DNA of 29,131 bases, taken from CAZMMV01 sp964637035 (lineage in GTDB: Bacteria; Bacillota; Clostridia; Tissierellales; Tissierellaceae). Below the pieces are notes generated by a model, which worked only from the letters and a program-made list of their open reading frames with translations, searched no databases and was not told the DNA's origin. A program made the position numbers and the translations under genes. Shown in pieces: positions 23,852 through 29,131 of this stretch. Numbering within the stretch: position 1 is the stretch's first letter; each line of letters opens with the position of its first letter. The stretch spans positions 1-29,131 of the forward strand of contig CAZWTU010000017.1 of the NCBI GenBank assembly GCA_964637035.1, given 5' to 3'.

Positions 23852-23875
23852 ACATATGAATAACTGCTCATATGT
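23852..23875 (+). promoter_or_regulatory. Putative ArsR/SmtB-type operator
   Basis: Perfect inverted repeat ACATATGA (23852-23859), 8-base spacer, TCATATGT (23868-23875). It begins 6 bases after the -10 element, over the expected transcription start. The ATATGA...TCATAT arrangement resembles sites of ArsR/SmtB metal-sensing repressors that control CadA/ZntA-type pumps. No such regulator gene is next to it, so it would act from elsewhere. Confidence 0.65.
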
Positions 23876-23899
23876 TAATCGAATAATGGGGGGACATAA

Positions 23900-26014
23900 A
23901 TGAAAGAGATTGTATTAGAGTTAAATGGATTGAATTGTGCTAGCTGTGCGGCTAAAATTGAAAATCTATCTGGGGAAATTGATGGAGTTGATGAAGCTAA
24001 TTTAGACATTATCTCTAAGAAACTTAAAATTAAAACAAATAATGAGGATAATATAAATAAAATTACTGATGAAATAATTAAGATAGTAAATAGGCTTGAA
24101 CCAGATGTCGTAGTTGTAAATAAAAACAAGAAGACAAAAGACAACCATGGTCATGATCATAGTCATGACCATGGGAGTATAGATAAAAAGGCAATTACAA
24201 GATTGGTTTTAGGGGGCATATTGTTTGTATTACCTTATTTATTAAAACTAGAAGGAACACAAAGGTTTATAGTTTATTTGGCTGCATATATAGCAGTGGG
24301 ACATCAGGTTATATTTAGAGCTGCAAAGAACTTAATGGCAGGTATGGCCTTTGATGAAAACTTCCTAATGACTGTAGCTACTATAGCTGCCTTTGGGATT
24401 GGGGAATACCCAGAGGGTGTAGCTGTTATGTTATTTTACCAAGTAGGGGAAATGTTTCAAGGAATGGCAGTTAATCGTTCAAGAAATTCAATATCTGCCT
24501 TGTTGGACATAAGACCAGATTATGCTAATTTAGTAAAAGATGATGAAATAATAATCATAGATCCAGAAGAAGTAAAAATTGGAGATTATATAATTATAAA
24601 ACCGGGAGAAAAGGTTCCCTTAGATGGAAAAGTTGTAGAGGGAGAATCTTTATTAGATACTTCAAATATAACAGGTGAATCTGTACCTAGAAGTGTAAAG
24701 ATAGGAGATGAAGTCCTATCTGGAGTAGTAAATACCCAGGGGCTTTTAAAGATTAAAGTAAATAAGGAATTTGGTGAATCAACTGTAAGTAAGATATTAG
24801 ATTTAGTAGAGAATGCGTCAAGTAAAAAGGCTCCTACGGAAAACTTTATTACAAAGTTTGCTAGGTATTATACACCTGCTGTAGTTTTTATAGCCTTAGC
24901 TATTGCAATATTTCCACCCATATTATTTGCAGGCCAATGGCAAGAATGGATTTATAGGGCTGCAGTTTTCCTAGTTATATCTTGTCCATGTGCCTTAGTT
25001 ATCTCAATACCATTAGGCTTCTTTGGTGGAATTGGAGGGGCTTCAAGAACAGGTATATTAATCAAGGGAGGAAACTTTTTAGAGGCATTAACTGATATAG
25101 ATACATTGGTATTTGATAAAACAGGAACTATAACTAAGGGAGTATTTAAAGTAACAGAAATCATTTCTTATAAGGATTATTCTAAGGAAGAAATATTAGA
25201 ATTAGCAGCCTATGGAGAATCCTTCTCTAATCACCCAATAGGAAGTTCAATAGTAGAAGCCCATGAAAAGGATATAAATCAGGAGTATATAAAGGATTAT
25301 AAGGAAATACCAGGTAAGGGAATTCAAGTTTCCATAGATGAGGCTAATATTATCTTAGGTAATAAAGCTTTACTTGATGTAAATAATATATCTTTTGAAG
25401 AAACTACTTCCATTGGTACTGTAGTATATGTAGCAAGAGAAGGAATTCATATAGGAACAATAATAGTCAGTGATGAGTTAAAAGAAAATGTAATAGAGGA
25501 TATAAAAATACTAAAATCATTAGGAATAAAGGAAACAATAATGTTATCTGGGGATAATGAAGAAACTGCCAATAGAGTAGGAGATATGGTTGGATTAGAT
25601 AAGGTATATGGAAATCTTCTACCACAAGAAAAGGTAGATATATTTGAAAGAATTATAGAGGGTAAGAAGTCCCATGTTGCCTTTGTAGGAGATGGGGTTA
25701 ATGATGCACCAGTACTTGCCAGGGCAGACATAGGTATTGCCATGGGTGGACTTGGTTCAGATGCAGCTATAGAAGCATCTGACATAGTAATCATGACAGA
25801 TGAAATAGGTAAAATAGGGACAGGACTTAAAATAGCAAGAAATACCAAGAAAATAGTCACACAAAACATTGTATTTGCCTTAGGAGTAAAACTAATAGTT
25901 TTATTACTAGGGGCAATAGGGGTGGCAACTATGTGGGAAGCAGTATTCGCTGATGTAGGGGTATCTATTATAGCTATATTAAACTCAATTAGAGCATTAA
26001 AAGTAGAGGATTAA
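23900..26014 (+). CDS. cadA: Heavy-metal P1B-type ATPase (Zn/Cd/Pb exporter)
   Basis: Membrane pump that exports divalent heavy metals with ATP. 704 residues, full length. One N-terminal metal-binding domain with GLNCASCAAK (C13, C16), then a His-rich stretch HGHDHSHDHG (about residues 84-93). Transmembrane metal site SCPCALV (C362, C364), TGES in the actuator domain, phosphorylation site DKTGTITKG (D406), SNHPIG, and GDGVNDAPVLARADIGIAMG. The last helix contains the Asp in FADVGVSIIAILN, typical of Zn/Cd pumps (P1B-2). These features favour Zn/Cd over Cu. ATG with GGGGGGA upstream. Own promoter, operator and terminator. Confidence 0.95.
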   Translation: MKEIVLELNGLNCASCAAKIENLSGEIDGVDEANLDIISKKLKIKTNNEDNINKITDEIIKIVNRLEPDVVVVNKNKKTKDNHGHDHSHDHGSIDKKAITRLVLGGILFVLPYLLKLEGTQRFIVYLAAYIAVGHQVIFRAAKNLMAGMAFDENFLMTVATIAAFGIGEYPEGVAVMLFYQVGEMFQGMAVNRSRNSISALLDIRPDYANLVKDDEIIIIDPEEVKIGDYIIIKPGEKVPLDGKVVEGESLLDTSNITGESVPRSVKIGDEVLSGVVNTQGLLKIKVNKEFGESTVSKILDLVENASSKKAPTENFITKFARYYTPAVVFIALAIAIFPPILFAGQWQEWIYRAAVFLVISCPCALVISIPLGFFGGIGGASRTGILIKGGNFLEALTDIDTLVFDKTGTITKGVFKVTEIISYKDYSKEEILELAAYGESFSNHPIGSSIVEAHEKDINQEYIKDYKEIPGKGIQVSIDEANIILGNKALLDVNNISFEETTSIGTVVYVAREGIHIGTIIVSDELKENVIEDIKILKSLGIKETIMLSGDNEETANRVGDMVGLDKVYGNLLPQEKVDIFERIIEGKKSHVAFVGDGVNDAPVLARADIGIAMGGLGSDAAIEASDIVIMTDEIGKIGTGLKIARNTKKIVTQNIVFALGVKLIVLLLGAIGVATMWEAVFADVGVSIIAILNSIRALKVED

Positions 26015-26033
26015 TCAACCTCTACTTTTTTTT
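25999..26033 (+). terminator. Terminator of the metal-ATPase gene
   Basis: AAAAGTAGAGG (25999-26009) and CCTCTACTTTT (26019-26029) are perfectly complementary, followed by more T. The stop codon of cadA lies in the loop. Confidence 0.93.
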
Positions 26034-26084
26034 CTCAGGAAATGTGATAAACTATATATAGGATAAGTTTAAGAGGTGTTAAAA

Positions 26085-27041
26085 TTGACTAGAAAATTAA
26101 AAGAAGAAGAAAGACAAAAAAACTATATAATACTAGCCGAAAACGCATATTTAGCTGGTAACAAAGAAAATGCCATTAAGTTTTATAAAAAAGCATTAAA
26201 ATTTAGAACTCATCAGGAAAATCATATAACCATATTATATAATATGGGTCAAATATATGATGAAATAGAAGAAAACTCAAAGGCCTTAGGTATATATGAG
26301 GAAATCATGCAAATAGACGAAAGCCAGGGTGGGGCCTACTATGGGATAGCTATAATTTGCGAGAAATTGGGTAAAAAGGAAGAGGCACTAGAATATTATA
26401 ATAAGGCAATTGAAGTAGATCCAGATTATGATAGGGCATATTACTATGCTGGCAATTTATATGATGAAAAGGGAGATAAAGAAAAGGCTATAGAATACTT
26501 TTTTAAAACAATAGAGCTGGAACCACAAGACTATATAGCTTATAATAATATAGGATCCATATATGAAGAGATGGGGGAATATGAAAAAGCCTTTGACATG
26601 GTAGAAAAAAGCTTAGCCATAAGGCCGGATTATTATAAATCTTTATTTAACATGGGAGTTATATTTAATAGAGTTGGAAATCATGTGGAAGCAATAAGGT
26701 ATTATAATAAATCTATTGGAGAAAATCCTGGCCATTGGCAATCATACTTAAATATATCAGCAATATATATCGAAGAAGAAAAACTAGAAGAGGCTATAGA
26801 TATATTGACCATAGGGATAAAAAACAATCCTGATGCTCATGATCTATATTATAATAGAGCCTGTTGCCATTCTAGATTAGGATACAGTAAGAATGCTATT
26901 GAAGACATAAGAAAGGCAATACTACTCCTTCCAGGGATAATGAAATACGTTAAAACTGATAATGATTTTATAAATCTTTATGATGATAAGGAATTTATAA
27001 ACTTGATGGAAAGAGTTAAGGAAGAATATATTCATAAATAA
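26085..27041 (+). CDS. TPR-repeat protein
   Basis: 318 residues from the TTG at 26085, preferred over GTG 26076 since AAGAGGTG then serves as ribosome site. Made almost wholly of about eight tetratricopeptide repeats with the usual pattern, for example AYYGIAIICEKLGKKEEALEYYNKAIEVDP and AYYYAGNLYDEKGDKEKAIEYF (quoted in part). No signal peptide or membrane helix, so cytoplasmic. TPRs are protein-docking scaffolds, so the partner is unknown. 28 bases before map, suggesting co-transcription with map and the next two genes. Confidence 0.88.
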   Translation: MTRKLKEEERQKNYIILAENAYLAGNKENAIKFYKKALKFRTHQENHITILYNMGQIYDEIEENSKALGIYEEIMQIDESQGGAYYGIAIICEKLGKKEEALEYYNKAIEVDPDYDRAYYYAGNLYDEKGDKEKAIEYFFKTIELEPQDYIAYNNIGSIYEEMGEYEKAFDMVEKSLAIRPDYYKSLFNMGVIFNRVGNHVEAIRYYNKSIGENPGHWQSYLNISAIYIEEEKLEEAIDILTIGIKNNPDAHDLYYNRACCHSRLGYSKNAIEDIRKAILLLPGIMKYVKTDNDFINLYDDKEFINLMERVKEEYIHK

Positions 27042-27069
27042 CAACAATAATGGAAAGGGAGAAATATAA

Positions 27070-27819
27070 ATGATAATAATAAAGACACAAGAAGAAATAG
27101 GGAAGATGAAGGAGGCTGGTGTCATTCTAGCAGATATACATAAAGAGATAGCTAAGATGGTAAAGCCAGGAGTTTCTACTATGGATATAGATGCTTTTGT
27201 AGAGAAATATTTAAAGGAAAAAGGTGCTTTCCCTGAGCAAAAAGGCTATCAAGGTTATCCCTATGCAACCTGTGCATCTATTAATGATGAAATATGCCAC
27301 GGATATCCAAGAAGACAACCATTAAAAAATGGGGATATAGTTACCATTGATATGGTAGTAAATTTAGATGGTTGGCTAGCAGACTCAGCTTGGTCTTACA
27401 CCGTGGGAGATGTATCAGATGAAGCACAAAACTTACTAGATGTTACTAAAGAAGCATTATATAGGGGTATAGAAAAATCAGTAATTGGAAATAGATTAGG
27501 TGATATCGGTCATGCAATACAAAGTTTTGTAGAGGAAAAAGGATATTCTGTAGTTAGGGATTTTGTAGGTCATGGTATAGGAAAAGATATGCATGAAGAT
27601 CCACAAGTTCTACATTATGGAAGCCCTGGTAGAGGACAAAGATTAGTAGAAGGAATGGTATTTACTATAGAGCCTATGATAAACATAGGAACATATAGGA
27701 TGAAAATGGATGAAAATGGATGGACATCTAGAACTGTAGATGGAAAGCTTTCAGCACAGTATGAGCATACCTTGGCCATTACTAAGGATGGGCCAATGAT
27801 TTTAACTGATCAAGACTAA
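27070..27819 (+). CDS. map: Methionine aminopeptidase, type I
   Basis: Removes the N-terminal Met from new proteins. 249 residues, normal for type Ia. Metal ligands are all present: D94 and D105 (DMVVNLDGWLADSAWS), H168 (FVGHGIGKDMHEDP), E201 (FTIEPM) and E232 (AQYEHTLAI), with H77 in CHGYP near the substrate site. This set matches E. coli MAP with a shift of three. AAAGGGAG precedes the ATG. It is not in the usual secY-adk-map cluster, so a second map copy may exist elsewhere. Confidence 0.95.
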   Translation: MIIIKTQEEIGKMKEAGVILADIHKEIAKMVKPGVSTMDIDAFVEKYLKEKGAFPEQKGYQGYPYATCASINDEICHGYPRRQPLKNGDIVTIDMVVNLDGWLADSAWSYTVGDVSDEAQNLLDVTKEALYRGIEKSVIGNRLGDIGHAIQSFVEEKGYSVVRDFVGHGIGKDMHEDPQVLHYGSPGRGQRLVEGMVFTIEPMINIGTYRMKMDENGWTSRTVDGKLSAQYEHTLAITKDGPMILTDQD

Positions 27820-27833
27820 TGGAGGCGATAAAT

Positions 27834-28502
27834 ATGGGAAAAAAGGATAAATCCAATCTTCCACAAAAGAAATATACTATAGGAGAAGAAATTGTTAACG
27901 GTATAACCCATGGCCTAGGGGTTATATTTGGTATTGTATCATTGGTGGTATTATTAATGGTTGCCATAAGAAATAATAATACTTTAGCTATAGTGGCTTT
28001 TAGTATATATGGTGGTTGTTTTATACTAATGTATTTATCATCCACACTATATCACAGCATAACTAATGAAAAAGCAAAGAGCATAATAAGGGTATTTGAT
28101 CATTCTTCTATATTTCTATTTATAGCAGGGACCTATACACCAATAGCCTTGCTTACTATGGCAGGTCGTTTAAGGGTTGGTATATTAATTGCTGTTTGGT
28201 CAATTGCTATATTAGGAGTATTGTTTAAAATATTAACCTACAATAAATTTGATAAATATAAGGCAGTATCTCTTATCCTATATATAGGTATGGGATGGTT
28301 AGCAGTATTTACAGTCAAGCCTATTATAGAAATGACATCTTTAGGTTTTTTCATGTGGATAATAGGAGGGGGATTGCTATATACATTAGGAACAATATTT
28401 TATAGCACTAAAAAGATACCCTATAATCATGCTATATGGCATTTGTTTGTATTATCAGCTTCAGTCCTTCATTTTATTGGAATATTGAAATATTTAGCAT
28501 AG
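27834..28502 (+). CDS. Hemolysin III family (PAQR-like) membrane protein
   Basis: 222 residues from the ATG at 27834, chosen because GGAGG (27821-27825) lies 8 bases before it; the in-frame ATG at 27819 would overlap the map stop and lack a site. Seven predicted membrane helices. Family hallmarks: ITHGLGV near the start, SSTLYHSI (H74), RVFDHSSIFLFIAGTYTP (D89, H90), and NHAIWHLFVLSAS (H199, H203), the His being likely zinc ligands of this superfamily. In bacteria its role is uncertain (membrane homeostasis; some members reported as hemolysins). Tightly linked to map. Confidence 0.88.
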   Translation: MGKKDKSNLPQKKYTIGEEIVNGITHGLGVIFGIVSLVVLLMVAIRNNNTLAIVAFSIYGGCFILMYLSSTLYHSITNEKAKSIIRVFDHSSIFLFIAGTYTPIALLTMAGRLRVGILIAVWSIAILGVLFKILTYNKFDKYKAVSLILYIGMGWLAVFTVKPIIEMTSLGFFMWIIGGGLLYTLGTIFYSTKKIPYNHAIWHLFVLSASVLHFIGILKYLA

Positions 28503-28517
28503 AATGGTGAGTTGATT

Positions 28518-29131
28518 ATGATAAAGGTCTTAATAGTAGATGATCAAAAAATAATAAGAGAAGGACTTTCCATGATGTTGGGACTTGATTCTACAATATC
28601 TATAGTAGGAGAGGCAACAAATGGCAAAGAGGCCTTAGGACTACTGGAAGTAGAAAAGGTAGATTTAATCTTAATGGATATAAGAATGCCAATAATGGAT
28701 GGAGTAGAGGCAACTAGAATAATAAAAGAAAAACATTCTAATATTAAAATATTAATCTTAACAACATTTAAAGAGGATGAATATATATTTCAAGGATTAA
28801 AAAATGGAGCAGATGGCTACTTGCTAAAAGATATTAGCTCAGAGAGATTAATAAGTGGAATAAAAACTGTCCATGGAGGAAATATGCTATTACAACCTGA
28901 TGTTGCTAGAACAATGATTGATTTTTTTTATAAGAAAGATAATATATCAAATAATATAAACAAGGATATCTATACAGAACTAACGAAAAGAGAATATGAA
29001 ATAGCTATGTTAGTAGGAGAAGGAAAGAGCAACAAAGAAATAAGTAAAGCTCTTTTCATAGCAGAAGGAACGGTAAAAAACCATATAACAAAGATACTAG
29101 ATAAATTAGAATTAAGAGATAGAACACAATT
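28518..29131 (+). CDS. NarL/LuxR-type response regulator (truncated by window end)
   Basis: 204 residues visible, lacking only the last few. ATG at 28518 after GGTGAG. Receiver domain: VLIVDDQ (D8, D9), phosphorylation site D54 in ILMDIRMPIMDG, T82/T83 in LTTF, K104 in YLLKD. DNA-binding LuxR-type HTH near 160-204: LTKREYEIAMLVGEGKSNKEI...AEGTVKNHITKIL. It begins 15 bases after the hemolysin-III gene. A sensor kinase would be expected just outside the window. Target genes unknown. Confidence 0.93.
   Translation, partial: MIKVLIVDDQKIIREGLSMMLGLDSTISIVGEATNGKEALGLLEVEKVDLILMDIRMPIMDGVEATRIIKEKHSNIKILILTTFKEDEYIFQGLKNGADGYLLKDISSERLISGIKTVHGGNMLLQPDVARTMIDFFYKKDNISNNINKDIYTELTKREYEIAMLVGEGKSNKEISKALFIAEGTVKNHITKILDKLELRDRTQ

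Noticed and set aside
25447..25869. Minus-strand open frame of 140 residues inside cadA
   Set aside because: It lies opposite the conserved ATP-binding part of cadA and is Ser/Ile/Pro-rich as expected for a shadow.

Overview
The window looks like chromosome from an AT-rich, Gram-positive, endospore-forming, amino-acid-fermenting anaerobe of the Clostridia (a Tissierellales- or Peptostreptococcaceae-like relative is my guess). The grounds are the very low G+C, strong GGAGG-type ribosome sites, TTG and GTG starts, lipoprotein signals, a Spo0E-like phosphatase, a GerMN-domain lipoprotein, and a selenium-dependent D-proline reductase operon typical of Stickland fermenters. No rRNA, tRNA, CRISPR array, insertion sequence or phage gene was seen.

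Layout. 1-51 is the tail of a gene entering from the left. 70-4772 holds cardiolipin synthase, a Lys/Glu-rich lipoprotein, a class IV aminotransferase, a Spo0E-like microprotein, a convergent 33-residue membrane microprotein and a DegV protein. 4773-5198 is a long leader with a good sigma-A promoter. 5199-12873 is an Opp/Dpp-type peptide importer operon: binding lipoprotein, two permeases, two ATPases and a small membrane protein. 13042-15098 carries a HAD phosphatase, a GerMN lipoprotein and a 38-residue basic microprotein on the minus strand. 15251-20300 is the proline reductase operon prdC-prdA-small protein-prdB-proline racemase. 20342-22210 (minus) is a UvrD-type helicase. 22353-29131 holds a PAP2 phosphatase, a nitroreductase, a Zn/Cd-type P-ATPase with its own promoter and operator, a TPR protein, methionine aminopeptidase, a hemolysin-III family protein and a truncated NarL-type response regulator.

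Two things stand out. First, the peptide importer is remodelled. Its OppC-like permease carries about 300 extra residues between TM1 and the permease core, made of seven repeats that read as a complete BLIP-II/RCC1-type beta-propeller and would lie outside the cell. Its OppF-like ATPase carries about 190 extra, largely coiled-coil residues between Walker A and the Q-loop, on the inside. Second, prdC and prdB each contain an in-frame UGA that must be read as selenocysteine. Each is followed by a hairpin at bacterial SECIS distance, so both genes are longer than naive ORF calling would give: PrdC is 429 residues and PrdB is 241.

How the genes fit together (inference): peptides enter through the importer and are cut by peptidases. 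L-proline is racemised by the racemase, and D-proline is reduced by PrdA/PrdB with electrons delivered by PrdC, giving a Stickland electron sink. Several genes are separated by near-perfect palindromic terminators, some acting in both directions.
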